A stretch of 64,000 bases of DNA from Photobacterium salinisoli (lineage in GTDB: Bacteria > Pseudomonadota > Gammaproteobacteria > Enterobacterales > Vibrionaceae): NCBI RefSeq assembly GCF_003614885.1, contig NZ_QZMS01000011.1:992001-1056000 (forward strand). The letters are read 5' to 3'. The notes beneath the pieces were generated by a model. It did not search any database. It was not told the origin of the DNA and was given only the letters and a program-made list of their open reading frames with translations. The translations under genes were made by a program, and so were the position numbers. Positions 1 through 9,822 of this stretch are shown in pieces (positions within the stretch are counted from its first letter, which is position 1; the number at the start of each line of letters is the position of its first letter).

Positions 1-2
1 CT

Positions 3-119
3 TATGATCCAATGAGCTGGCCGGCAAAACAACGGCGGGCCATTCATACACTTTCTAAAAACAGTACTGCATCGGAGCGGTATAACCAGAGGATGCGTGA
101 TGCAGCTGTGGGACGTTGA
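3..119 (+). CDS. C-terminal end of an unidentified upstream gene (partial)
   Basis: The reading frame is open from the window edge for 38 codons and ends in TGA at 117-119, overlapping the start of the DUF2169 gene by about 20 bases. The peptide is basic (many Arg and Lys) and ends in AAVGR. The overlap suggests translational coupling to the T6SS genes that follow. In comparable loci the gene before DUF2169 is often a VgrG spike, but 38 residues are not enough to assign it. Confidence 0.4.
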   Translation, partial: YDPMSWPAKQRRAIHTLSKNSTASERYNQRMRDAAVGR

Positions 120-1089
120 ATCTAATTTACCTTATGCCATGAAAGGGCAGTTTGTACGTGATCATAACGGACAGACGGTATGGGTAGTGTGTTTAAAAAC
201 CGGCTGGCAGCAGTATGAAGGCCAGTGGCATCCGGTACAGACGCAGCCAGAGATCTATTCAACCCCTGTGTTTGAGGGGGATCCTGGATTCTCAGCCATG
301 GTGGCGGATCAGGACTTTGCCGTCAGTAAAGCCAATACAGACGTGCTGGTGAAAGGACACGCACGAAGTCTCGGTAAGAAACCCGTCACCCGTGTGCAGT
401 GCCGTTTGCTGGTTGAAGAACATATCGATAAAACCCTGACGGTGGTGGGTGAACGTCAATGGATCACCCAAGCCGGTCAGGTGGATGTCACCGTCCCCGC
501 ACCATTTATCGAGCGTCCGGTATCTTATGCCCACGCTTTGGGGGGAGACGATCCCCGCAACCGGATTGGCTGTGGGGTTGCGAACAAAACGATGGATTTG
601 CTGACCCAGCCTGTGCCTTCGGTGTTCTATGCAAAACAGGACTGGCAGCCAGATACCGCAAAGGTGCTGCCTGCCGGTTTCGGTCCGCTGGCCGTCTTTG
701 ATGCGGCGCGTGCCCGTCTGGCGGGTACGTTTGATGAAAAATGGTCAGAAGAACGTCGACCGCTCTATCCTGTTGATTTTTCAACGGCGTTTTACCAGTC
801 AGCACCGAGTGATCAGCAGACAAAAGGGTTACTGGCAGGTGGCGAACGCATCATAGTGTCTGGTTTCAGTCATGAAGAGACGCTGTACTTTACGTTACCG
901 CGACGCACCTTTGTCGCCGATGCGGCGTTTGGCAGTCAACAGCGTCAGCAAACCATGGCGCTGCATACGTTATCCGTCGATGCCGATGCCTTGCTGATCA
1001 CGGCTACCTGGTCGGCGGCTTTTCCTTGCCAGGGACAGGAGGCTGACTTAGTCAATACTGTTATTTCTGAACAAAAGGCTGCTGTATGA
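100..1089 (+). CDS. DUF2169 family T6SS accessory protein
   Basis: This 329-residue protein has the DUF2169 layout. An opening region (about 5-40) with a VVCLKTGWQ strand is followed by the conserved block around residues 65-90 (FAVSKANTDVLVKGHA) and a VVGERQW segment near 125. DUF2169 proteins sit beside VgrG, thiolase-like and PAAR genes in T6SS effector loci and are thought to help load the spike; the mechanism is not settled. No signal peptide or membrane segment is visible, so it is cytoplasmic. AGAGGA at 88-93 lies 6 bases before the ATG at 100, preferred over the in-frame GTG at 97. Its stop overlaps the next start (ATGA, 1086-1089), implying co-translation. Composition is about 55% G+C, unlike the AT-rich genes further on. 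Confidence 0.85.
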   Translation: MQLWDVESNLPYAMKGQFVRDHNGQTVWVVCLKTGWQQYEGQWHPVQTQPEIYSTPVFEGDPGFSAMVADQDFAVSKANTDVLVKGHARSLGKKPVTRVQCRLLVEEHIDKTLTVVGERQWITQAGQVDVTVPAPFIERPVSYAHALGGDDPRNRIGCGVANKTMDLLTQPVPSVFYAKQDWQPDTAKVLPAGFGPLAVFDAARARLAGTFDEKWSEERRPLYPVDFSTAFYQSAPSDQQTKGLLAGGERIIVSGFSHEETLYFTLPRRTFVADAAFGSQQRQQTMALHTLSVDADALLITATWSAAFPCQGQEADLVNTVISEQKAAV

Positions 1090-2063
1090 GTTTATCCACT
1101 GCTCGTTACATTCTTTGCGCAGATGCCGTCACCGCGGCGGGTTTCAACCTGGATATTTCTGTTGCCGTGGCGCAGGCAGATTTAGACATGTACGAGACCC
1201 GGCCAATATCAGATGAAGACAGCAAAGCGACGGTAGCGCCAATCACCTATCTGGACGCTGAAGAAAACACTGCCGATAAATACTTTGCCATGCTGGCTCT
1301 GCTGGTGACCCAACTGGCGGTGAACCTGCCGGGCAGCCTGCCGCCAGTGCCGGTTTATGTGCGTATGCCGCAAACCATCACGCAGCAGCAACTGGATAAC
1401 TGGTATCAAACCTGGCGTCCTGATAGCGGCTTAGAAAAGGTGCTTGGCCGGGTGGTGCTGAGTCACCACACAGAACATACGCATTTTTCTGATGTGTTAA
1501 AAAGCCTGAACGAAGAAGAAGTGGTGATGGCGATTTCTGTGGATTACCCAATATCGGCACTGGATACACTTTCACAGCGTAATTTACTGCAGACCTCCCG
1601 GCACCCTTGGGGAGTGATCGCCAGCGAGGGCGCAGCAGGGGCCGTACTGGCATCGCGCAGTATGGTAGAAGCATTGAAATTAACCCCGCAGGCAAGGCTG
1701 GACAGCTGGCACTGTGAGCAGGGTGCGGGCGAGCAGCTGATGTCCAGTGCCCTGCGAAAACAAAGTAAAGCCGTGGATGACTTTGGCTTGCTGTTCAGTG
1801 ATATGACCAACCTGAGATCACAAAATGAAGAGTACGGTTTTGCTATTGGTGCCCGAGGTGAACGGCTGACCAACCCCGAACAGCTTGTGCTCAGTCACAG
1901 CCTGTGGGGGTATTTAGGCGAAGCCTCATTGTTTGCCACTCTGGCATTAGCGCTGCACCACTCCGATAGCCAGCGTGTGCGCAGTCTTTTCCTTTTCGGG
2001 GCAAATGACAGTCGGGCAATGATGACGTTAACCTTGTCGGAACAGGGCCCGACAGTCACTTAA
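1086..2063 (+). CDS. Thiolase/beta-ketoacyl-synthase-fold protein of a T6SS locus
   Basis: This is a 325-residue soluble protein. Its C-terminal part (about 235-320) resembles the second half of a ketoacyl-synthase fold: a GARGERL turn, then WGYLGEASLFATLALAL, then a LFLFGANDSR strand-loop. The middle segment around 170-190 (ASEGAAGAVLASR) sits where a nucleophilic Cys would be in a working synthase and has none. It is therefore probably a non-catalytic thiolase-like protein. Proteins of this kind follow DUF2169 genes in T6SS accessory loci; their role is unknown. It overlaps the preceding gene by four bases and shares its composition. The fold assignment rests on weak motif similarity. Confidence 0.7.
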   Translation: MSLSTARYILCADAVTAAGFNLDISVAVAQADLDMYETRPISDEDSKATVAPITYLDAEENTADKYFAMLALLVTQLAVNLPGSLPPVPVYVRMPQTITQQQLDNWYQTWRPDSGLEKVLGRVVLSHHTEHTHFSDVLKSLNEEEVVMAISVDYPISALDTLSQRNLLQTSRHPWGVIASEGAAGAVLASRSMVEALKLTPQARLDSWHCEQGAGEQLMSSALRKQSKAVDDFGLLFSDMTNLRSQNEEYGFAIGARGERLTNPEQLVLSHSLWGYLGEASLFATLALALHHSDSQRVRSLFLFGANDSRAMMTLTLSEQGPTVT

Positions 2064-2536
2064 AACGGTAACTCAATGAGCAGGAACAGAAAATAATTTT
2101 TGGCTCAATGCCTCAAAGTGACATTTTTCGGTGAGAGAGGCTATTAAATCAGTTGATTAGGGTTTTCAATCTGATAGGGTTTTCCGCTGTACGTCTTGAT
2201 GACCGTACCCAGTGTGTTCAAGTACTGAACCGAGAATAAAAAAGAGCCATGCCGGGCTTATTCGTTGTTCTGTTATCGCACCGTCGCCGACAGTACGAAT
2301 AAGCCCATACTCGCTGCGGAGAGCGTCATCATGATGTGTTGCCACAATGGGCTGATTCAGCAACCCGATACACCTTCTCACAAACAATTAATCAAGGTCC
2401 GATGTTTTCATACCCGGACACTATTCCTGGTTCACTCATGTTGGCCGCTGGTAAGCGTTTAGCTTCTCGCTGTTGTTTTCCTTCAAGCCTAACGTGGTTA
2501 AGTTTCGCCAAAGCGAAGAAAAACGAGAAAAAGTAA
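2064..2536 (+). other. 473-base gap with gene debris and no intact gene
   Basis: No convincing complete gene is present. On the minus strand one frame ending at 2144-2146 (TAA) reads a well-formed C-terminal tail of about 37 residues, ending in GKPYQIENPNQLI. It runs back only to a stop near 2259, so it looks like the end of a decayed or rearranged gene. The short open frames on either strand between 2166 and 2536 have no start signals or recognisable motifs. In other T6SS loci a PAAR or pentapeptide gene often lies at this place, so loss by rearrangement is possible. Confidence 0.4.
2254..2306. repeat. 12-base perfect inverted repeat
   Basis: GGGCTTATTCGT at 2254-2265 is matched by ACGAATAAGCCC at 2295-2306, with a 29-base loop. 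There is no T-run after either arm, so it is not a typical intrinsic terminator. It lies inside the debris between the thiolase-like gene and the VasX-like gene and could be the footprint of a lost mobile element. Confidence 0.55.
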
Positions 2537-3880
2537 ATGAAAAAAGTGAGATATGTAAAGGCGAATTATACGCCGCTGGAAGACATCACCCCGTTGCCCC
2601 GCAATGTGGTCAACCAACCCATCGAGCCCGTACCAGAGCACAAACTGGTGGTGGAACTGGCGGGACAGTGGCAGGGAAACCGGGCGTATTTTCAGCTTGC
2701 TAAAACCGAGATGCAGGATCAGAAAATAACACGGCCGATAGCTGATGTGAAAACAGGTCACAGAACGCTGGCAACCTTTAAAGCCCTCGAGAATGAAGCT
2801 AAAAAACTCTATATGGTCGTGCCGTTACAGGGGCTACCTCAGCCGTTGACTTTCTTACTGGCCGATAATTTGATGCCGGTAGAAAAAGAAGCGGACATGG
2901 ACGAATGGGAAACGGTATTGATCCCTGTCCGTGCACTGGCCTATCTGGACAGCAGCAAAGACAAAGAAAAAGCCGCGGAATTAAAAGGCGGCTATTTGTA
3001 TGTCTTCTGGAAAGGTAAACTCTGGCGCGAGCTGCAAGTTACAGAGTTTGGCTATTACAAAGATATTGATAGCGAATATTACCGTGTAAGAGATCAGCAG
3101 GAAAGGCAGAAAGAACAGCCTGTCATTGAATACCGCGAAGCGAATGGGTTCGATCTTCCGCAATTCTGGGTACCTTACAAAATTGCCGGTGAAGTTCAGG
3201 CCGGTGAGAATAGTGTCAAACTCATGTTTTCACCGAAACAAAAGACATACCAGCAAATAGAAGCACTGGAAAGTGATTCAGCAAAACTGGATGCTGCTGC
3301 AACACCACTGGATGAACTGTCTGTGTATTCAAATAGCCAGGCGTTTGAGCCACAGGAACACACTGCCGATATTCAGTCAGTCAAACTCCATCAGGTCACT
3401 GAAGACGATATGGCCTGGCTGACTCAGCAGTGCGCCGTATTTGATCAGTATGCATCTTCAAATACACCTGTGGCGTATGTGGACGGTAAAAATGACGGTT
3501 TCCTTGTCAAAGTTGAAGTGGGTCTGGCTTCTTCTGTTTTCGGTGAGATTCCGCCGATTTACGCGGTTTTGAAAGATGAAAACAGCGACTGGAAGCAATC
3601 GGTGTTAATGGAGGCGAGCGGTGCCCCAGAAGTATCCCGTTGGCGTCAGGCTTTGTTCACGGGCTTACCAAAAGACGGGAGTTTCACGTTATTTATTGCG
3701 AATCCAAAAGATCCGCATGGTGCCGAATTCATTTTTACGCAAATGCCGTTTGAAGAACTGGCAAACGATCAAGACGAATGTGAAGAAATTGAACATGCTG
3801 AGATGGTAGAAGAGTCCTTCGAAGAAGCAAAGAAAATCGAAGAGCTCAGAAACCTTTGGCTGAACGCAACAAATTTTTAG
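2537..3880 (+). CDS. VasX N-terminal-region-like T6SS protein
   Basis: This 447-residue protein has no signal peptide. Around residues 150-175 it carries GGYLYVFWKGKLWRELQV, which matches the signature of the VasX N-terminal region (a tyrosine-rich strand followed by LWRE). That region in VasX-type colicin-like T6SS effectors is linked to loading on the spike. Here it is a stand-alone protein lacking the C-terminal pore-forming helices; its C-terminus is very acidic (DECEEIEHAEMVEESFEEAKK). The frame begins ATGAAAAAAG after an AGAAAAAGTAA stretch with only a weak ribosome site. The next two AT-rich genes follow with 9- and 8-base gaps, so the three form an operon. It may act as adaptor for the 1573-residue protein at 5083. 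Confidence 0.65.
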   Translation: MKKVRYVKANYTPLEDITPLPRNVVNQPIEPVPEHKLVVELAGQWQGNRAYFQLAKTEMQDQKITRPIADVKTGHRTLATFKALENEAKKLYMVVPLQGLPQPLTFLLADNLMPVEKEADMDEWETVLIPVRALAYLDSSKDKEKAAELKGGYLYVFWKGKLWRELQVTEFGYYKDIDSEYYRVRDQQERQKEQPVIEYREANGFDLPQFWVPYKIAGEVQAGENSVKLMFSPKQKTYQQIEALESDSAKLDAAATPLDELSVYSNSQAFEPQEHTADIQSVKLHQVTEDDMAWLTQQCAVFDQYASSNTPVAYVDGKNDGFLVKVEVGLASSVFGEIPPIYAVLKDENSDWKQSVLMEASGAPEVSRWRQALFTGLPKDGSFTLFIANPKDPHGAEFIFTQMPFEELANDQDECEEIEHAEMVEESFEEAKKIEELRNLWLNATNF

Positions 3881-3889
3881 GATTAAACC

Positions 3890-5074
3890 ATGAAGAAAAA
3901 ATTACTGGCTTATAGTGTTGGGGCGCTTTGTGTTGGTGTAATCGCCTTCCCAGCTTGGAAAATGATTAAAGAGAAAATAGCTGATCATAAGGCTTATCAG
4001 GAGCAGTTGGATTTAATTGTTAGAGGTATTGAGATCGAACGTTGGAAAACAAGGGCCGACATCATTGGATGGAAAATAAACGTAAGTATACCGGATGATA
4101 TCGAATATGAGGTATGGGATGAAGAGTATGAGATTCCAAGAGTGTTATTCAAGGCCAGAAAGTATGGAGCTCCAGATTTTGATCTTTACTCAATGGGAAT
4201 AGACGGGAAAGACGTAAAACTCGTTGCAACACGTTCGGATTTTGGTGCGAGCATTCTACCTCTGGGCTACTTTACAGGCCCTAATCGCTCTCCCGATGGA
4301 AGGTATATTATTTCAACATCAAATGAAAACGGTTATGGATGCACCCTCTATGATATTGAAAAAAGAAAAGGGCATAATTTTGCATCACGCAGATGTTTTG
4401 TTGAATCATGGACTGATGATGGGAAAGTTGCACTTATAAACAACGGAGGTGAAATAGGGTTCTTAACACTTGCATCAGAAGAGTTTAAATATCTTAAAGA
4501 TATCTATGGTGATGATTTTGACGATGAAAGAAATATGTTATTTTTATTGGAGAATGAGAACAAATCTATTTCAACAATTAAGGATAAAAATGATTTTTTG
4601 AATTCATTACCTAGAGAGAAAGATCAATTGATTAATGATATGCCGATTTTAAATAAAACTGAGCGAGTCAATTACCTTTCTGATGAATGTAAACATGGTG
4701 GAACATTTGGATTGAATTCTAATCTTTTTACTTGTAGGTATGATAGTAATAAACTTGAGTATAATGTCTATGAATCAAACGTTCCTAAGAAGATAGTAGG
4801 AAAAAGCTTAGGTTTTCGAGTGATTAAACTAGGTGAGTGGGGGATGCAAAATGGTGAATTATATAGAATAATCAAAAAACCTAAAGACACACCATTGACT
4901 AAAATAAACTATTACTATGATTTTGGTGATGAGTATCAATTTACAGTTTATGATGATTTATATCTTCCATTAAGCGCACAGGAATCATTTGGAGATCTAA
5001 ATATTTCAGAGTATTTTCCTGAATTGCCTTCAAGAGAAAAGTACGAAGATTCTTGGATTAAACAACTATACTAA
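3890..5074 (+). CDS. Membrane-anchored propeller-like protein, possible immunity protein
   Basis: This 394-residue protein starts with a single hydrophobic segment (about 5-24, LLAYSVGALCVGVIAFPAW) and an N-terminal KKK, so it is probably anchored in the inner membrane with the rest in the periplasm. Residues 75-190 contain TolB/WD40-like turns: FDLYSMGIDGKD, then NRSPDGRYIIS, then a CTLYDIEKRKG strand. The remainder is not recognisable. The gene is about 30% G+C against about 50% upstream, so it is probably acquired. It lies between the VasX-like gene and the large OmpA-domain protein, in the same operon. A periplasmic immunity role is an inference from position and topology only. Confidence 0.6.
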   Translation: MKKKLLAYSVGALCVGVIAFPAWKMIKEKIADHKAYQEQLDLIVRGIEIERWKTRADIIGWKINVSIPDDIEYEVWDEEYEIPRVLFKARKYGAPDFDLYSMGIDGKDVKLVATRSDFGASILPLGYFTGPNRSPDGRYIISTSNENGYGCTLYDIEKRKGHNFASRRCFVESWTDDGKVALINNGGEIGFLTLASEEFKYLKDIYGDDFDDERNMLFLLENENKSISTIKDKNDFLNSLPREKDQLINDMPILNKTERVNYLSDECKHGGTFGLNSNLFTCRYDSNKLEYNVYESNVPKKIVGKSLGFRVIKLGEWGMQNGELYRIIKKPKDTPLTKINYYYDFGDEYQFTVYDDLYLPLSAQESFGDLNISEYFPELPSREKYEDSWIKQLY

Positions 5075-5082
5075 TAAAGGTT

Positions 5083-8000
5083 ATGTCAATGGCTATAGAA
5101 AAAAAGATACAGTCTGGTTTTTATTTAATGGGGCGCCTATATAATAGAAAGGGAGAAATATGTAAAAACGCAAAGTTCAAGCCGTTACCTTTTGAAACGT
5201 TAATATTACCAGATTCTGAAACTTTAATAGAAGAAAAAATTAATGGAGAAGGTGACAGCGTACAAACAGTGAACGCAAAGTTTCCTATTGCCTCGACAGA
5301 TGAAGTTGGGAAATTATCATACTTAAATTCAAATTTTGATAGTAATGAATTGTCAATTGTCTCAATACCCAAGACTGATATAAATTATAGTAAAGATTAC
5401 ACAGTTAAGTTTAAGTTATTTCCGAGTCAATTGGTACCTTTATATAAACTTAATAAAGGGGATAGCTGGCTGAAAGACTTGACAGAAGTTTTAATTAAGT
5501 TAAACGAATCTCATTCATTTAGCACAAAGACAAAATTTCTCGATGTTGGCACATCAAAAGATCAGTTGCTTGATAAATATGAAGATGTAGGCAATGAGGT
5601 TTACAAGTCCTATAATTCTTGGTATGACTCACTAGAGAATGAAAAATTAAGAATTATTGAAGTGCCGCAATTTTACACTATTGTGATTACTTTTTCTGAT
5701 GAAAATTTTATTGGAGCCAGAGTGAAATTGAAAGACATTCCTGTAACGATTACAGTTTCAGGTGATGTTGACTCAGATAGTCTAGAACCTGTTTCTGAAA
5801 TTAAATCAATCGAACATAAAACTCTTGATGGTGGAGTACTAAGTAGTATTACAGCAACATTTTGGATAGAAAGTGAAGTGAACATTGAATCAATATCAAG
5901 TGCTTATGCAAGATTTGATATCAGTTTCGAAAAATTCAAAATGAGTGAATTAGAGAGATTAGATGTTAGTCTAAGAAAGGGATATTCTTTAAAAGAAAAA
6001 GTTTTCGATTTGCCAATAAAAACTGCACTTGGGAGAAGTGCGCTGATAAATGGTGATCCAATCAGTGTTGAAGAAGCGCTGATAAATCATTCCCCTGAAT
6101 ACTTCACTGAGCTCATCAAAAGGTTAAGTTTTAGTGACGATAAATTGGAGAATAATAAAAATGAAATCAGTAAAAACTATCAAGAGTTTTTAAAGAATGT
6201 ATTTAATACATCGAAAGGGATTTTTCAAAGTGCTGTAGGAAGCTTTACATCTCAATCTGCTTGGAATGCCAAGTCTAAAGTTGCTTTTTCAACAGTTAGT
6301 TTGATTGGTAAAATTAAAGACGGTAAAGATGATGAATTTTTTAACAATGCAATTGCAATTGCGGGAATTGGTGATTCAATAAACACATTTATTGACGCAG
6401 CATCTGGTGATGCACTGAAAACTGCCACAGATCCAAGAATAAGAAAGTTTTCTGAAGCGTTTGCAAATGAGCCAGCCACAATAAAGTGGTTAAAAGATCG
6501 ATTCGGTGATCGGCTTGATGACATAAATGTCATCCCTGTCCCGGAGAAGCTTCAAAAATTTTTAAAGGTTGCAAATGCTAGAGTGACCTCATATTCTGAT
6601 CTGTTAGCTAAACCGCTGAAAGTAGGTGGTGATGTTATGACAGTTGGCCAGGCGGTTTATAATTTATATGATACGTATGAGAAATTTGAAAAGTCTGACA
6701 TTAAAGATCAGGAGTTTAATTTAAAATCAGGTTTTTATATTAATAAGATACAATCTCCGACAGCGAACCAAGCAAAGCCAATTGCTTTACTTGATACAGC
6801 GCAAGTAAAAGAAAATCAAAAAATATTGGAAGATATTCACGCACAATTACGCCAAATTGGTGGAGATGAAAATTTTATTTCAGTGAATGAGGTATTGGGC
6901 GATTTGTCACTGAAATTGGCAAGTACTTGGTTTGAGTTTGATAGAGCCAGTTTGAATACAATCGATCCAAAGGTTAGTACCGGATTAAAAAAACTTGCGA
7001 GTTTGATAGAAAATTTACCCGATCCAATACCGATTGAAATCGCTGGCTTTACCTGTGATAGAGGAAGTGAATCTTATAACTTAAATTTATCGATATTGAG
7101 GGCTCGCGCGGTAAAAGATGCGATTATTGATTCAATCTCTGATGATAAAAAAAGAATATGGGAAATATTTATTTGGGAAAAAGGGTATGGTGAATCAAAA
7201 AACCTATTTCCTAATGACTCAGAAGAAAATCGTAAGAGAAATAGAAGAGTTGAGATAAAACTAAACTTTAATGCAATCTATGATTATCCTGTCAGCAGAG
7301 TTGGATTATCTGTACTGGAAAAATCCCGAAAGGAAATGATTAAGTCAGAGTTAGATCTAAATGACGCTTTAAGGGAAACGACGAGTAGTACTGTAGATGC
7401 GACGATGCTTGCATTCTCAGCAGCATTTCCGGTTGCGATGGCGACCGCTGGTGTTTTAATCGCAGCCGGACAAGTTGTTTCTACTGTCGCTGATTTTGCA
7501 TATGAAAAGCTATTCAAGGATGAGAATACCTTTAAAAATGCGATTAAAAATCTTGGTGAAGTTGATGCAACACTTTCACAAAAAATGATTGCTACTAATG
7601 TATTTGGTGAAGTCAATATTCCATTCTTGAAAAGTTATCTGAAGAGAGCCTTCGCGCTGAATGGGCTCGTCAGGTTACTCAAGAGATACCAACTGGAAAT
7701 CCACTTGAATCCAGAACATAAGGAATCGATAGAGAAAAAATTCAATATCAAAGGTTATATTGATAAATTTCTTCTTGCCGATCAATGGGATATAGATAAT
7801 ATATTCGATGAGAGTTTAAATCTGGATGAATACTGGCTGGATGTTGTGAACTATGATGGCGAAATGGTATTTGATACATTTGATGCATTGATTGCAAAAG
7901 CAGGATACTACGTCACTTCTCTTGAGAATTTTATTTTTGGTGATGAGAAAAATATTGAGGAAGTGAAACAACTGTCGAGCAGTTATCATAAATATTTCCC

Positions 8001-9804
8001 AGTTCATTGTATTGGCAGTGAATCAGTTGATAGTCTTGTTGATATGTTTACTGTTAAATTACCAACAGATCTGACGAATGATATATTTAAAGAAGTTGTG
8101 ATCTCTGCGAGAAAGCCAGGGGATAAAAAGTGGAAGAATTTCAACGACTTTTATCAATTGGAAAGATCATTTAAACTATCTCCTTATGATAACATTCGGA
8201 TTTTGGTAATTGTTGATCAAAAGAATGAGAAGCTAAGTAAAGCATTAGATGAAGAGCAAATTATTCACTTACCTATAACTGCGAAAGCATCAGCTATTAG
8301 TTGGTGGGATAGTGGAGACATTTTTGATACAGTCGCATCAGAGAATACGCAGTATGTCAGAGAGATTTTCGAGAATGAGCTGACAGAACATGAGAAAAAA
8401 TTAATAGAATTTAAAGACGGTAAGAAAATATTCGGTACATTTATTTATCCAAGTTTTTATTTCGGTGCTTATAAAGTCCAGGGTACACGACCAATAGCCT
8501 GGTACAATCATCCGACATTAAAATCTCTCTTTGGGCAAAGTGGAAGTAATTCCTCTGGCGTCGATTTTACTATGAACTACACGTATAGTTTATCGATTCC
8601 AGGAAATGATGATGTTGATAAGTTGGTACAGTATCGAGATTTAGATGGTGGTTTTTGGTATGATGAAGAAGACGCATCAGAATTTACATTAAGTCTGAAT
8701 CCTGAAAGAGAATATAAAATTAACAATAAAACAGTAGTTGGAGATCACTTATTTTATGAAGAGGGGTTTTTAGAGGATAAAAATCCATCTAACGGTAATA
8801 AAATTAAATACCCCAAGGTTTTTGATTCACCAAAATTATTCTTCTGGATTAGTCAAAAGGGTGCGAAAAATGCATCAACAGTAAATAGTTATGGAAATGC
8901 TTCTTTTTCTTTTCAGCCATTTATCAGTGATGATTTTCTGCGCTATGATGTAGAAAATTTTAATTGGGATTCAGATGTTAAAATACGTACTTTGGTAACA
9001 ACTCCGAGTGTAGGAACTAAGATTTTTGACGATTATCGTTACTCGGAAAAAAATAAAGTTCCAGTGAGCGCTCAAATAAGCATGACGGGTTCTAGATACG
9101 GTGTAAGTAATACTAAAGCTCTCAAGCTAGCTGAATTTAAGGTATTGTTCCGAATTGGAAAAATTGTGAAAAATGAGGGTAAGTATAAATTTATCCCTAA
9201 TCACTATCAAATTAAGGAAGATATTAAGTTGACAGGCGGCATTATATCTGACTTCGAGAGTCTTGATCAGTCTCAACTACGTCAATGGGTGACAGGCACT
9301 TATGAACCTTACAACTTTGGTGCCTTTGATTTAGATAATGATATCGATATTTATGGAATTGATGTTGATCTGAAATATATCAATGTTCTGGGTCAGTCAG
9401 TAAATGGACTTAAACCAGTCGTTGGGTATGAAACTGCATTAAGTAATAAAGTTGAGATTTCTATCAATTTGGCAGGTGCAGAAAATTCAGGCTTAGAGAG
9501 TTTGAACTCTCCTAAGATGTGGTTGAGAGAAAGTGATTCGTGGAGTCAGGGTATTCCTAAAAGATGGATAAAACCTGGAGATAAAAAATTAGTTGATTTG
9601 TCAAAAGAACAATTAATGACGAATAAAAAAATTAACATCTCGCATGAAGCCAAGAAGAATAAGGAAACGAAACTTTTGAATAACAATAAGCTAGAGCCGC
9701 ATGATTTTAATCAGCATATGATTTGGATAGAATCAGACGAAAGTGATCTTTCAGTCATTAACTCCTCGCGAGAAAAAATGCTAGAGCAATGGTCTGGTGA
9801 GTAA
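5083..9804 (+). CDS. Giant OmpA-domain protein, candidate T6SS effector
   Basis: This is a 1573-residue AT-rich protein without a signal peptide. An OmpA-like peptidoglycan-binding domain sits in the middle (about 607-730): FEFDRASLNTID, then IEIAGFTCDRGS, then NRKRNRRVEIKL, which is the usual closing helix-strand. Just after it, at about 772-806, is a hydrophobic Ala-rich stretch (FPVAMATAGVLIAAGQVV) that could insert in a membrane. The N-terminal 600 and C-terminal 770 residues are not recognisable. An OmpA domain inside a long cytoplasmic-type protein next to a VasX-like gene suggests a T6SS-delivered effector acting at the envelope of the target cell. AAAGG precedes the ATG at 5083, and a terminator follows. 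Both the effector role and the target are inferences. Confidence 0.6.
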   Translation: MSMAIEKKIQSGFYLMGRLYNRKGEICKNAKFKPLPFETLILPDSETLIEEKINGEGDSVQTVNAKFPIASTDEVGKLSYLNSNFDSNELSIVSIPKTDINYSKDYTVKFKLFPSQLVPLYKLNKGDSWLKDLTEVLIKLNESHSFSTKTKFLDVGTSKDQLLDKYEDVGNEVYKSYNSWYDSLENEKLRIIEVPQFYTIVITFSDENFIGARVKLKDIPVTITVSGDVDSDSLEPVSEIKSIEHKTLDGGVLSSITATFWIESEVNIESISSAYARFDISFEKFKMSELERLDVSLRKGYSLKEKVFDLPIKTALGRSALINGDPISVEEALINHSPEYFTELIKRLSFSDDKLENNKNEISKNYQEFLKNVFNTSKGIFQSAVGSFTSQSAWNAKSKVAFSTVSLIGKIKDGKDDEFFNNAIAIAGIGDSINTFIDAASGDALKTATDPRIRKFSEAFANEPATIKWLKDRFGDRLDDINVIPVPEKLQKFLKVANARVTSYSDLLAKPLKVGGDVMTVGQAVYNLYDTYEKFEKSDIKDQEFNLKSGFYINKIQSPTANQAKPIALLDTAQVKENQKILEDIHAQLRQIGGDENFISVNEVLGDLSLKLASTWFEFDRASLNTIDPKVSTGLKKLASLIENLPDPIPIEIAGFTCDRGSESYNLNLSILRARAVKDAIIDSISDDKKRIWEIFIWEKGYGESKNLFPNDSEENRKRNRRVEIKLNFNAIYDYPVSRVGLSVLEKSRKEMIKSELDLNDALRETTSSTVDATMLAFSAAFPVAMATAGVLIAAGQVVSTVADFAYEKLFKDENTFKNAIKNLGEVDATLSQKMIATNVFGEVNIPFLKSYLKRAFALNGLVRLLKRYQLEIHLNPEHKESIEKKFNIKGYIDKFLLADQWDIDNIFDESLNLDEYWLDVVNYDGEMVFDTFDALIAKAGYYVTSLENFIFGDEKNIEEVKQLSSSYHKYFPVHCIGSESVDSLVDMFTVKLPTDLTNDIFKEVVISARKPGDKKWKNFNDFYQLERSFKLSPYDNIRILVIVDQKNEKLSKALDEEQIIHLPITAKASAISWWDSGDIFDTVASENTQYVREIFENELTEHEKKLIEFKDGKKIFGTFIYPSFYFGAYKVQGTRPIAWYNHPTLKSLFGQSGSNSSGVDFTMNYTYSLSIPGNDDVDKLVQYRDLDGGFWYDEEDASEFTLSLNPEREYKINNKTVVGDHLFYEEGFLEDKNPSNGNKIKYPKVFDSPKLFFWISQKGAKNASTVNSYGNASFSFQPFISDDFLRYDVENFNWDSDVKIRTLVTTPSVGTKIFDDYRYSEKNKVPVSAQISMTGSRYGVSNTKALKLAEFKVLFRIGKIVKNEGKYKFIPNHYQIKEDIKLTGGIISDFESLDQSQLRQWVTGTYEPYNFGAFDLDNDIDIYGIDVDLKYINVLGQSVNGLKPVVGYETALSNKVEISINLAGAENSGLESLNSPKMWLRESDSWSQGIPKRWIKPGDKKLVDLSKEQLMTNKKINISHEAKKNKETKLLNNNKLEPHDFNQHMIWIESDESDLSVINSSREKMLEQWSGE

Positions 9805-9822
9805 TCTATAGAGATCTAATTT

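Noticed and set aside
3890..9804. AT-rich block as a prophage or integrative element
   Set aside because: No integrase, attachment-site repeats, phage structural genes or tRNA are visible; the composition fits cargo exchange in a T6SS locus better.
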